Shown here in pieces: positions 10,206-20,058 of a DNA stretch of 64,000 nucleotides (its first letter is position 1; the number at the start of each line of letters is the position of its first letter). Origin of the DNA: Nansenia antarctica. Lineage: Eukaryota > Chordata > Actinopteri > Argentiniformes > Microstomatidae. Below the pieces are notes generated by a model. The model did no database searches. It had not been told where the DNA came from and saw nothing but the letters and a program-made list of their open reading frames with translations. The stretch is taken from positions 19,001,662 to 19,065,661 of the forward strand of contig OZ022339.1 of NCBI GenBank assembly GCA_963989245.1, in the 5' to 3' direction. The translations under genes were made by a program, and so were the position numbers.

Positions 10206-11092
10206 TGGCACTGTGAAGAGACATGAGAGGATTTGTAAGCCCAGGAAGGACATAATTCACGTTGAAACTTCTTCTGAAAGGTTAAGGAATACTTGTATTA
10301 TCGAGTGTAAAGTCCGCTAGCTAGCGCGGGGCTAACAACATGGCGTCGCGGAGGAAAAATGAAACTTTGAACAGCCTCTAAAAGGTAATAAATGACTTTA
10401 ATATCGTTTCTAACGTCCATAACATTGTGTATAAGGTCCATAACATCATGTTTAATGTCCACATTGTCGTGTTTAATGTCCACATTGTCGAGTATAATGG
10501 CTATTCTATCGCGTATGAAGCGCTACCGGAAGTAGCAAAATGCTACTCGCGGGTACAACATTGCAACGTTAAACAGCCTCTGGAAGGAATAAATGACTTT
10601 AATATCGTTTCTAACGTCCATAACATTGTGTATAAGGTCCATAACATCATGTTTAATGTCCACATTGTCGTGTTTAATGTCCACATTGTCGAGTATAATG
10701 GCTATTCTATCGCGTATGAAGCGCTACCGGAAGTAGCAAAATGCTACTCGCGGGTACAACATTGCAACGTTAAACAGCCTCTGGAAGGAATAAATGACTT
10801 TAATATCGTTTCTAACGTCCATAACATTGTGTATAAGGTCCATAACATCATGTTTAATGTCCACATTGTCGTGTTTAATGTCCACATTGTCAAGTATAAT
10901 GGCTATTCTATCGTGTATGAGGCGCTAGCGGATTTACTCCTTGGTTCATGTCAGTCAGAGATTACCGTATGTCAGTTCATGTCAGTCAGAGATTATGAAT
11001 TATTGATATATAAGTCGCACCTGACTATAAGTCGCAGGACCAGCCAAAGTATGAAAAAAACCGCGACTTATAGTCCGGAAAATACGGTATAT
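10029..11092. mobile_element. Intronic DNA transposon with CGTATTTTCCGGACTATAAG inverted ends
   Basis: The left end reads CGTATTTTCCGGACTATAAG and the right end reads CTTATAGTCCGGAAAATACG, perfect inverted repeats. Further ATAAGTCGCA motifs lie just inside both ends. The flanks GTAC and GTAT leave room for a TA target duplication. It sits in the last intron of the ubtd1-like gene and encodes no recognisable transposase, so it is non-autonomous. I do not assign a superfamily. Confidence 0.8.
10391..10993 (+). repeat. 201 bp tandem repeat, three units, frame-preserving
   Basis: Units start at about 10391, 10592 and 10793 with the motif AATGACTTTAATATCGTTTC. Units 1 and 2 are nearly identical; unit 3 diverges at its end. 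Within each unit, variants of TTTAATGTCCACATTGTCG and GTCCATAACAT are themselves repeated. As 201 is divisible by three, an open frame of ~230 residues spans the array; I regard that as a by-product. Confidence 0.9.
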
Positions 11093-11224
11093 ACCTGTAC
11101 ATTCCTCACATCTACACAAGCACCTAGGAGGTAGGGGCAAGGGGTTGATAAGGGATGAATGATTCTCAGTGCACAATGGTTCAAATGGCAGCAACAAGTT
11201 GACTTGACTCTATGTTTTTGACAG

Positions 11225-11436
11225 GTAAGGACCTACGTCTGACGGCCAGCATGGCAGACTCCATCTCCCACCTGAAGAAACTGTTGCACGGGCAGGAGAA
11301 CATTGACGTGGGCCACCAGAGGTGGTTCTTCTCTGGAAAACTCCTCACCGACAAGACCCGGCTTCAGGACATCAAGATGCAGAAGGACTTTGTCATCCAA
11401 GTCATTGTCAACGAGAACCCACCTGTCATACTCTAA
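11225..11436 (+). CDS. ubtd1: ubtd1-like terminal exon (ubiquitin-like domain)
   Basis: The exon follows TTTTTGACAG and encodes KDLRLTASMADSISHLKKLL, then HQRWFFSGKLLTDKTRLQDI and QKDFVIQVIVNENPPVIL, stopping at 11434-11436. This is a ubiquitin-like fold. The GKLLTDKTRLQ and QKDFVIQVI wording is closer to UBTD1 than to UBTD2 as I remember them. The exon is intact, which sits oddly with the nonsense codon in the earlier exon and suggests recent or partial inactivation. Confidence 0.88.
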
Positions 11437-12425
11437 CTGAGGAGAGAGGGTGGGAGAGAGGGAGTGAGAGAGGGAGTGAGAGAGGGAGGGAGTGAGAGAG
11501 AGTGGGAGAGAGGGTGGGAGAGAGGGAGTGAGATAGGGAGGGAGTGAGTGAGAGAGAGAGGGTGGGTGGGAGAGAGAAAAGAGAAGGTCTTCCATGGTTT
11601 TCACACTAAATTGTTAACCTATTTTGTACTGTGGCAGTGCAGATATTTTCACATTGTATTTTCCAGTGAATAACTTCTGAAAACTGGACTGGCCTGATAA
11701 CATATCTGTGCTGTGTGTACTGGGGTTGGCGAGAGGGTGTGGAAGACCCCTTTGTTGAGAGACAAGGACAGAGGGAGTGGAGAAGAGACACACACACAGA
11801 TGATAAATGATGATCTGACTGATTCTTTTCTAGAGTGAGGAACTGAATATAAGTTGCCGTTAGGTGACTATCTGTCAATGCCATTTCAATAATTGTACCT
11901 CTAAGTTCAAGACACTGGACGGTCTGGACCTATTGTTGCTGAATATTGCTGTGGAAATGTGTGTATATTTTTTGTAATTAGTTCATATATGCTTTTTGTA
12001 TTGCTCTTCTTTTTGTATTTTTTGGGAGACCCCCCCCCCCCCCCCCTCCATGCATCTTTCTTTCTTTTGAATCTTGAAAAAATAAATGTTTAAAACATAA
12101 AGAAATGTACATATCTATTTCAGTGTGTTTGATCATGTAAATATTTGTACATAATATATTTGAGGATATCAAATGTATTTTCATGCGATAATTGTATAGG
12201 CTTTGAAAAATATAATTGGACAATCAAGTGATATTCCTGTTAGGTAAAAAGAATACGCTGATATCATTTTCATGTATTTTTATGTCTCAACATGCTGTAG
12301 TTTTGTATGCACAATGATGCATATACATGATGAATGTGAATACACATTCTGAATATACTATTATTGTTGTTGTTTTTCCTCATCACTTGTCAGTCAGTTT
12401 TCATAAATAAACTTGGGAACATTTC
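11437..12425 (+). other. ubtd1-like 3' UTR with GA-rich tract
   Basis: The region is non-coding. It starts with a GAGAGGGAGTGAGA-type tract to 11585. Candidate poly(A) signals are AAAATAAATG at about 12080 and CATAAATAAACTTGGG at about 12403. A C-run lies at 12031-12047. Confidence 0.5.
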
Positions 12426-12469
12426 ATGAGAAAATAATTTTGAGTTTTTGCAACAGAACTTATGGTAGC

Positions 12470-12680
12470 TCCATACAAAAATAGACAGTTTACATTTGAG
12501 AGCAGGATGGAACATCCTGGCCATTCTTTTAAAGTTGTAGGAAGGCACAAGTTAGGTGAAGGCTACAAAAAGATTTTGAAGGCTTTAGCTATCCCTCTGA
12601 GTACCGTTCAGAGCATCATTAAGAAGTGGAAAGCGTATGTTACCACCCACACCTTGCCCAGATCAGGCCTATTATTAGAC
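12470..12680 (+). mobile_element. Tc1-like transposase fragment (DNA-binding part)
   Basis: The frame gives HKLGEGYKKILKALAIPLST, VQSIIKKWKAYVTTHTLPRS, the first helix-turn-helix of fish Tc1 transposases. The catalytic DDE region and both inverted ends are absent. It is cut at about 12675, where the pabpc-like pseudogene sequence begins. Confidence 0.85.
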
Positions 12681-12704
12681 CTAACCCTAACCCCATGGCC
12701 ATGA

Positions 12705-12890
12705 CGCGGCCGTTCATGTCAGCCCCGGCCTTGGTGGCCTCCGCCTCAGGGGAGCCCTGGCTGCATCCACCCTCCGTCGCCACCTTTGCACTGGGGATTG
12801 TTCCGAAGGCGGAGGACACGTTGCGCAGGGCCTCGTCATCCAAGCTGTCGTCCAGGTTCTTCACATGCAGATCGACACCCTGGTAGAGAG
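12705..12890 (-). pseudogene. pabpc-like pseudogene, RRM4 exon with internal deletion
   Basis: Minus-strand translation gives YQGVDLHVKNLDDSLDDEAL, RNVSSAFGTIPSAKV, then a truncated block and ATKAGADMNGR. This corresponds to RRM4 of cytoplasmic poly(A)-binding protein. The segment between GGxSQG and SPEE (RNP1, normally SKGFGFVCFSSPEEA) has been deleted, destroying the RNA-binding core. The same deletion occurs in the second copy at 15585-15655. Confidence 0.8.
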
Positions 12891-13004
12891 AGACACCCTG
12901 TTTAGTGAGATGATTTTTCAACCCCTCAAATACATAGACAATAATTACAAAGTACATCAACTTCTATGTTAGTATTAATAAATTCACAAACCAGCTCAGT
13001 CTCG

Positions 13005-14040
13005 CACTCTCCTCTCTTCTTCTCCTCTCCTCTCTTCTTTTCCTCTCCTCTCTTCTTCTCCTCTCCTCTCTTCTCCTCCTCTCCTCTCCTCTCTTCTCCT
13101 CCTCTCCTCTCTTCTTTTCCTCTCCTCTCTTCTCCTCCTCTCCTCTCTTCTCCTCCTCTCCTCTCTTCTTTTCCTCTCCTCTCTTCTCCTCTCCTCTCTT
13201 CTTCTCCTCTCCTCTCTTCTCCTCCTCTCCTCGCCTCTCTTCTTTTCCTCTCTTCTCCTCCTCTCCTCTCTTCTTCTCCTCTCCTCTCTTCTTCTCCTCT
13301 CCTCTCTTCTTCTCCTCTCCTCTCTTCTTCTTCTCCTCTCCTCTCTTCTTCTCCTCTCCTCTCTTCTTCTCCTCTCCTCTCTTCTCCTCCTCTCCTCTCT
13401 TCTTCTCCTCTCCTCTCTTCTTCTTCTCCTCTCCTCTCTTCTCCTCCTCTCCTCTCCTCTCTTCTTTTCCTCTCCTCTCTTCTCCTCCTCTCCTCTTCTT
13501 TTCCTCTCCTCTCTTCTTCTCCTCTCCTCTCTTCTTCTCCTCTCCTCTCTTCTCTTCTCCTCTCCTCTCCTCTCTTCTTTTCCTCTCCTCTCTTCTCCTC
13601 CTCTCCTCTTCTTCTCCTCTCCTCTCTTCTTCTCCTCTCCTCTCTTCTTCTCCTCCTCTCCTCTCTTCTTCTCCTCCTCTCCTCTCTTCTTCTCCTCTCC
13701 TCTCTTCTTTTCCTCTCCTCTCTTCTCCTCCTCTCCTCTCTTCTTCTCCTCTCCTCTCCTCTCTTATCCTCCTCTCTTCTCCTCCTCTCCTCTCTTCTCC
13801 TCCTCTCCTCTCTTCTCCTCCTCTCCTCTCTTCTTCTCCTCTCCTCTCTTCTTCTCCTCTCCTCTCTTCTTCTCCTCTCCTCTCTTCTTCTCCTCTCCTC
13901 TCTTCTTCTCCTCCTCTCCTCTCTTCTTCTCCTCTCCTCTCTTCTCCTCTCCTCTCTTCTCCTCCTCTCCTCTCTTCTTTTCCTCTCCTCTCTTCTTCTC
14001 CTCTCCTCTCTTCTCCTCCTCTCCTCTCTTCTCCTCCTCC
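13005..14040 (+). repeat. 1 kb polypyrimidine tract (TCTCCTC/TCTTCTCC)n
   Basis: About 1,035 bases of almost pure C/T occur in 8-20 bp modules (CCTCTCCTCTCTTCT with TTCTTTTCC and CTCCTCC variants). It lies where the RRM3 exons of the pabpc-like gene would be expected. Long open frames on both strands (Leu/Ser on plus, Arg/Glu on minus) are artefacts. Mirror-symmetric purine-pyrimidine DNA of this length can form triplexes. Confidence 0.98.
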
Positions 14041-14189
14041 GGTTCTTGGCCAGATTTGAAGCGTCCGACAAACACTTCCTTGTCATTGAGCAGGGTGCCG
14101 TTCAGCCTGTCGATGGCTATCCCAGCAGCCTCTTGGCTCTCAAAGCCCACAAAGCCATAGCCCTTGGAGCCGTTCTCATCACAAACCAC
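14041..14189 (-). pseudogene. pabpc-like pseudogene, second half of RRM2
   Basis: A good acceptor (GATTTGAAG on minus) leads into VVCDENGSKGYGFVGFESQE, AAGIAIDRLNGTLLNDKEVF, VGRFKSGQE, the second half of PABPC RRM2 with an intact RNP1 (KGYGFV). After GQEPEE the exon runs straight into the polypyrimidine tract, so its donor and the RRM3 exons are missing. Confidence 0.85.
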
Positions 14190-14324
14190 CTTCAAATCAA
14201 ATGAAAAAACAAACTTGATTCTATAGAACATTTCATACACCAATGAATTTATTTGTATTTGTCCCAAACACAATGAACATATAAAAAAACATAAAAAGTA
14301 CATTTCATACACCAGTGATTTGAT

Positions 14325-14800
14325 TTGGTGAAGGCAAGCTTGAAGAGGTGTGTTTTGAGGGCCTGTTTAAATGTTGGGAGGGTGTTGGCCTGTCTGATGT
14401 GGTTGGGGAGAGCGTTCCAGAGGGACTGAGCTGAGGCTGAAAAGGCCCTATCACCCCAGGTCCGGAGCTTGGTCTTATCGCCTTACTTTCCAAATTGTTT
14501 GTAAATATCGATTAGGGAGGCACACTTAGATGTTATCCTGCTTGGTTTTGTTTGGAAAAAGGCTCAAACTATACATTGTTTCAATGAATTTGTCTGTTTT
14601 CTCATGTTTGTGTGGATTCAACAGGTCGATGTTAAAATCCCCACAGACATAGCCAATCTTTTGTTTTGAAGAGGAAAATAACCTTTCCATGTTAATCATG
14701 AATGTATCCATGTTAGATCCTGGTTTTCTGTAAACACAGCTTACAATTACGTTTTTCATTCTTTCTACACTTATTTCCACCGTAATACATTCCATAATAT
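14325..14800 (-). mobile_element. L2-like LINE fragments (RT C-terminus and endonuclease)
   Basis: 14325-14490 on minus encodes the conserved C-terminal block of L2 reverse transcriptase ORFs (WGDRAFSASAQSLWNALPN, frameshifted). 14526-14795 on minus encodes an endonuclease piece (VSCVYRKPGSNMDTF and YVCGDFNIDLLNPHKHEKTD). The order shows two separate 5'- and 3'-truncated pieces rather than one element. Confidence 0.75.
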
Positions 14801-14839
14801 CATCAATGGCTTTTCAGTGGCTTTTCAGTGGCTTTACAA

Positions 14840-15010
14840 TGTTTTATTATTATGAATCCTTTATTTAACCAGGGTAGTCATGTTGAGACAGTAGCCTCTT
14901 TTTCAAATGAGCCCTGGCCAAGAAAAGCAGCACTTAATTAAAAAGACACCACATACAGTATAAAAACATAGAATATACAACATAAAATAACAACAGAAAC
15001 AGTGAGCAGA
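14840..15010. repeat. Dispersed repeat (TTTATTTAACCAGGGTAGTC family)
   Basis: This carries the motif CCTTTATTTAACCAGGG with CTCTTTTTCAAATGAGCCCT and GGCCAAGAAAAGCAGCA, a common fish interspersed repeat resembling a LINE or SINE 3' part. 15011-15330 has no recognisable gene; ATATCCTGGTTAGACTACCT at about 15115 recurs inverted at 48690-48712. Confidence 0.5.
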
Positions 15011-15339
15011 TACCCTAACCACATAGATAACCTAAGCACATTTGCATGTATGATTCAAAGTCTCTGTAACATACAGTTTAAAGTCAGAATGCGCTTTACA
15101 GGAAGAATATTGTGATATCCTGGTTAGACTACCTGTAGTACCACCCCACGCCAGTAGGGGACCTCCAGAGGTGTTGGGCTTGGGTTACCTGTTGAATAGC
15201 TGGGGTCCCAGATTAAGCTAGCAAGTGACCAGAGTACCACGTTGTTACTTACCGTTCTACAATAAATGGTTAACTTGAATCCTGGATGGCATTCCCATTA
15301 TTCATAAGTTAGGTTACCACAAATATATAAAAAGGGCAC

Positions 15340-15463
15340 CTTGCAGGATAGAACGTTCCCAAAGGCAGAGAAGGTGTGGTAGAGAGCGTTGCTGTCGATA
15401 GACTTGTCTAAGTTCTTGACGAAGACGATGTTGCTCAGAGAAGGGTCAGGCTGGGATGCCATG
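15340..15463 (-). pseudogene. pabpc-like pseudogene, first half of RRM2
   Basis: Minus-strand translation gives MASQPDPSLSNIVFVKNLDK, SIDSNALYHTFSAFGNVLSC, K, then a GTGCCC donor. It matches the RRM1-RRM2 linker and first half of RRM2 of PABPC (DPSL, NIFIKNLDKSID), with a five- to six-residue deletion after PSL. It would splice in phase to 14189. Confidence 0.82.
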
Positions 15464-15584
15464 GTGAGGCAGTAGGCAGCATAGTCTGGGCCCCCTCTCT
15501 GATAAAGCCCTGCAGGTGGAGGTGGTCCTAGACCTAACCCTAACCCTGGCTCTCTCCAGAGCTTGCGCAGGCCCACAAACTGCG

Positions 15585-15655
15585 GCTCGGTGGCCACCTC
15601 CTCAGGGGAGCCCTGGCTGCGTCCACCCTCCGTCGCCACCTCCACGGTCTCTAAT
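15585..15655 (-). pseudogene. Second pabpc RRM4 scrap with the same deletion
   Basis: Minus-strand translation gives EVATEGGRSQGSPEEVATE, the same RNP1-deleted RRM4 segment as at 12740-12790. A CCTAACCCTAACCC stretch lies beside each copy (about 12677 and 15533), so this is a duplication made after the deletion. It is out of order relative to a normal pabpc gene. Confidence 0.7.
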
Positions 15656-17560
15656 GGGGCTTTTCCACTAGAGGGCTGACCCGGGTCAGCCCAGGCTGGC
15701 CTGCTTCTTTGGCGCTTTTCCATTTGTCGGCCTGGATCAGCACGGCGCGGTATGGCACGCTTCTTTAGCTACCCTTCGAGGGCAGGAACCTTTTTGAGAC
15801 CCGGAACCTTTTTGCCAGGCTGCGTGTGACGTGTGACGCTGCACACCGTTGATTGGTCAATGGAAATCGTCATCCCATGTTCATAGATTTCATCACTAAC
15901 CGCCATTTTTAAATACCACAACAGATTTCGCTCTAGGAAAATGTCACTTACAGTTTCTGTAATAACGTATTAATAAAGATTTGAAAAAATATGATAACCA
16001 TCGTATTATCTTAGTTTAATGTCATTTCAATGCATCATAGAACTTTTATTTACAACAAGCATAACAAAAAATCGCTGTTATGGCGATGTCCTGTAGAACT
16101 GAAAGCGGCAGTTAACAGGCAGGTAACATCCATATGCTGTATATATAAATAATGTCGGTGTCGACCGTGATAGGAGTGTAGTATCGACACCATTCAAATG
16201 GTTTTGGATTCCCTGTCCTCTCCCCTATCCGGACACGTTTGAATTGTTATCCTAACCCACGGTAAATCACAGTTATTAACCCGCAAAGGGTGCCTCCGGG
16301 CACCGTCTTTGCCTGTGAATAACACCGGCTATGAAGGGGGTAGAAACACAATACTCCTTTGCTAACTTCACCATCTGTATACGTTCATTTTGAGCCCTTA
16401 ACCACCGCGCTGACACCCCGAGAAGATATGCTTTTAACCAGTGGTGTAGTCTAGTGTTTTCTAGTGGGTATACTGTGATTTTTTCCTCCCAGCCTCATAT
16501 CGTTCATTTCGGAACGCCATAAAAATACATCTGCGCTCCCTGTCTAACATTATATACTGTATATCTAAATTACATCTCATAAGGCTGATTTGTGCATGAT
16601 AGTGCTGCATTTTGGCATATTTCATGTCGCATCTCCCCCCGTTGATGGTATATGACGCTATAGTCAGTCTCAATGGTCCAAAAGTCAAGTGCTTCATAAC
16701 AGACGGGGTGAATTTTATGAATGAAAGTGAAAGTTCTGTCACAAAACGCTGTTACGTATCCTCACACATTTTTAAGTGGGTATATGGAAATCCTTGGCCT
16801 TTCCTAGTGGGTATACGGCGTAGTCCTGCGTATCACGTAGACTACACCACTGGTTATAACCGTAAACTCAATGAACCGGGAGTTCACCCGCTGCTGCCTG
16901 CAGCACCGCACCAGCTGGTTGAAACTCCCATTGACAGCGGGGGGAGAGAAAAGTTTTACCAGGGAATTCGCTCCTAGCTGTGTCGACCGTGATAGGAGTG
17001 TAGTATCGACACCATTCAAATGGTTTTGGATTCCCCGTCCTCTCCCCTATCCGGACACGTTTGAATTGTTATCCTAACCCACGGTAAATCACAGTTATTA
17101 ACCCGCAAAGGGTGCCTCCGGGCACCGTGTTTGTCCGTAAATAACACGGCACACAATGATACTACAGTTCATAAAGCAGACAAGTGAAGGCAGTGGTTTT
17201 AAGGGTTCAAAAAACATGACTTTATTATGTGTACATAGCTTCCTCTCTCTCTTTCTCTTTCTCTCCAAAAAAACACGGTTAATAATATACCACATGCCGA
17301 GGAAAAAGTATACGATAGCTTCAAGTTCCTCCATGTTGCGATTGTTGTGGCTGTGTTGTGTCTCGTGAAAATATACGTCACCACCATGGCGCGCTTTTAT
17401 GACGCGTAACTCCGCCTACTATCTCCTACTCCTCCTACTCGTTCCTGGTCTCTTGTGTATAGTGGAAAACCAGAACTGTTCAAAAGCGTGCCGAAGCGTG
17501 CCGAAGCGTGCCGAAGCGAGCCGACCCGAGCCGAACCGGGCCGATAGTGGAAAAAATGAA
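15654..17560. mobile_element. Harbinger-like element(s), rearranged
   Basis: The left end (TAA then TGGGGCTTTTCCACTAGAGG) and the right end (GGCCGATAGTGGAAAA) resemble the inverted ends of the 1.17 kb element at 23333-24498. Much of the interior is the reverse complement of that element. A second end-like motif (TTTGGCGCTTTTCCATTTGT) at 15704 suggests two copies joined. A ~170 bp block starting at 16157 recurs at 16982. No transposase is seen. Confidence 0.65.
16439..16852. mobile_element. 414 bp hAT-type MITE nested in Harbinger-like DNA
   Basis: The ends are CAGTGGTGTAGTCTA and its inverted match TAGACTACACCACTG. Flanks are CTTTTAAC and GTTATAAC, a decayed 8 bp duplication. The related element at 23.9 kb has the uninterrupted site (reverse complement of GGTTAAAAGCATAAC), confirming the insertion. 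Confidence 0.8.
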
Positions 17561-17738
17561 ATCTGTGAGTAGTGGCAGCAGTGACAGTGTTGTTTTGTTT
17601 TTTATAAAAGCCGCACAACATCTCCATATTACACAACATCTCCATTTACAGTGCATTCTGATTATATTCTGATCTTCTGAGTTTTTTCACAAGCAGCTAG
17701 CTGATGTGCGTTAATACCAGAGACAGCAGAAGTAGTGT

Positions 17739-17743
17739 AGAGA

Positions 17744-17775
<32 letters not shown>

Positions 17776-17957
17776 CCAGCCAATCACAAAGCTGTGGGCC
17801 AGCCCCCTCTGCTCCACACTCCCTACCTCTTGATACCACACAAGCATCACCCCCTCTCCCCCATGTAACCTGCCCTTGTCTCTGCTCGTACACTGGTTGG
17901 TAACACACACTCCAGGCTATCCCACTCCTCTACTGCCTTCAAACCACTTCACCCACC

Positions 17958-18028
<71 letters not shown>
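17739..18028. repeat. (GT)n and (CA)n microsatellites
   Basis: GT run at 17739-17771 and CA run at 17959-18026, with non-repetitive sequence between them. Open frames crossing them are artefacts. Confidence 0.95.
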
Positions 18029-18030
<2 letters not shown>

Positions 18031-18105
18031 ACTCCAGGCTATAGGCCAGAGCTACAAATCATGCTGTATAAATATGTGTGATTAATGTATTTTATATTTC
18101 TGCAG

Positions 18106-18245
18106 AGGGCTGTACACTGGACCCAGACTGCCTTGGTGATAGTAAACATTGGCCTGCCGAAGAGCAGAAGGAAACCCTTGGAGCTTCAGCGGGGGATATG
18201 CTGCTGCGAATGCTCCACGCCACCAACAGGGGGCGACCTCCGTAA
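18106..18245 (+). CDS. Orphan terminal exon, 45 codons
   Basis: A typical acceptor (TTTTATATTTCTGCAG) precedes an open segment starting AG|GGC. It encodes CTLDPDCLGDSKHWPAEEQK, ETLGASAGDMLLRMLHATNR, GRPP and a stop at 18243-18245. A poly(A) signal AATAAA follows at 18523. The composition is balanced and the last residues are basic and amphipathic. I do not recognise the family. Upstream exons are not visible because the preceding 500 bp are microsatellite. It may belong to a small secreted or regulatory protein, or be a chance open frame. Confidence 0.4.
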
Positions 18246-19054
18246 TGAAAATTAACCACTGTCCCTGCCTGACATGAGAACCCAATTCACTATACACATC
18301 CATACAAACGTTACTGCTGCAAAAAAAAAAAAAAACTGGTATAACACACATATACACATATACATACACACACAGACACACAGCTGGAGGAAGTGAGTGA
18401 GTAAACTATAAGCTCTAAAATGTATGTTTAAAGTGAGTAAGTTGTCTTAATGCTTCAGTTCAAATATGCACCGTACAATCCACTGGATATGGAAAGAATG
18501 GAAAGAATGTAAATATGTAGCAAATAAATCTTTACTTGCACTATTGAAGTGTGTGTGTTTCCTAGGTTACATAAAAAAAGAAATACTCCTGCACACGTTA
18601 CTCCCACCTTATAGTCTTAGTGGAAAGAACTGACATGTGGATTCAGTGTGTTCAGCTATTCTATGCCTAAGAAGGACACGTGGATGCAGAAGAATGACCC
18701 ACAAGCACTCAAGGGATTGTGATATAAAACAGTACCTTTATATTCCTTCAACAGTAAAACCATTAAAAAAATGAACAATTTGTGGTTTTAAACCTTCCCT
18801 ACTTTTATCAGGGATAAACTAAACAGATATAAAACACTGCCCAGGTTTAACATTTCCTATCCACCAATGGGATAGAAGTAAATTACATGGAGGGGGGGCT
18901 GAGGGGGGTTCATTAAATATAATTTACAAAAACGATCACAAATCAGATCAAATAGAAGAGCAGTGATAATTCAACCCTGGTTCTGGGGGAGTTGATGAGG
19001 GCCCTGGCTTCCATCCTAGCCCAGCGCTACTACACTTGATGGAGCTAATCAATT

Positions 19055-19211
19055 GATAACGATGAATTGAGAATCAAGGACCCCAATTGAAATAAGCCAG
19101 TGGCTTTCTTGGGTTTTTATCCTGTTAGTTGACCGTGTATGTAATATGTACTTTCATGTACCTACTCATGCAAATCTTCTAATAAAGTTTTCAATCAATC
19201 AATCAATCAAT
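19055..19211 (+). mobile_element. ~155 bp short retroposon with (AATC)n tail, copy 1
   Basis: It begins AACGATGAATTGAGAATCAA, contains AATAAAGTTTTC and ends in tandem AATC. The twin site at about 27838 lacks it, going directly from CAATTGAT to CTTCAAAACC. The same sequence with the same left boundary is inserted at 63215-63370. Too short for a LINE fragment with coding content; a SINE-like unit or a repeatedly truncated LINE 3' end. Confidence 0.8.
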
Positions 19212-19347
19212 CTTCAAAACCATGATTAGGCGAATCAGGTGTCAATGCTGTGCTGGCATGAAAAAAAAAACTCCAGTACTGGAGCTCTCCAGGACCAGGA
19301 TTGAGGATCACTTAAATAGAATATCAACAATTCAAGTCTTTGACAAA

Positions 19348-19348
<1 letters not shown>

Positions 19349-19431
<83 letters not shown>
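19349..19431 (+). repeat. (GA)n microsatellite
   Basis: About 40 GA units, against about 8 in the paralogous position near 27977. Confidence 0.97.
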
Positions 19432-19433
<2 letters not shown>

Positions 19434-20058
19434 CAGAAAGAGAGAGAGCCCCTCTCTTAGGTCTCACCAAGCATAGACTGCAGCACAAGGTTACATCATA
19501 TGGTGGTTGCTATGGTTTCTGTTGCTGATCCACTCGTGTTTGGGAAGACACAAATGTCACAGAACATTATAACGTGTAGCCTAATAATAACACAACATTC
19601 AACACAATGTGGGTCAGATCCATGGAGTAGCAACAACATATCAGGAGAGGCTGGTGGAGGTAGGAATCGGAGGACAGGCTCATTGTTATGCATGAAACGG
19701 AATCAGTAATGGTATCAAACACGTAGTTCCTTATTCCATTCCATCCATTACAATGAGCCCGTCCTCCGATTTCTGCCTCCACTGCAATACACGTGTGGGC
19801 TGGGCTTAAAGTTAGTGTTGTCTTCGATTATATTACTCGAACGTACCAGAACAAAAATCATCTTCTTTACTAAAAGAACAAAGCATCTCCTGTGAGGTCA
19901 CTTCCTGTAAACAAAGCATTCCGACAGCTTCCGCCAGTTTCTCTTTCGTATCCTTCAACATACATCAACATAACATTATCGCATCTGAAAAAAGTGACCA
20001 ACAGTCTGAACATTAACTGCAAACTTGAAACAGTCAAAACACAGTGTGCTACTGGGTT

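Larger units (their letters stand above)
18517..20058 (+). repeat. Duplicated flank X, copy 1 (retrovirus-free)
   Basis: From GTAGCAAATAAATC to GTGTGCTACTGGGTTGGTGGA this matches 27298-28624 nearly base for base. Copy 1 is longer through a ~155 bp retroposon (19055-19211) and a longer GA run. Copy 1 is continuous with its upstream sequence; copy 2 starts exactly where the retroviral LTR ends. It holds the 3' end of the orphan-exon transcript and no gene. Confidence 0.9.

Noticed and set aside
10427..11134. 235-codon repetitive ORF in the ubtd1-like intron
   Set aside because: 201 bp tandem repeat inside a transposon; no domain or start context.
12675..12690. CCTAACCCTAACCC as an internal telomere
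   Set aside because: Only two to three units, also near 15533; too short for a telomeric array.
12926..14204. Long open frames on both strands (Arg/Glu-rich minus, Leu/Ser-rich plus)
   Set aside because: Pure consequence of the polypyrimidine tract lacking stop codons.
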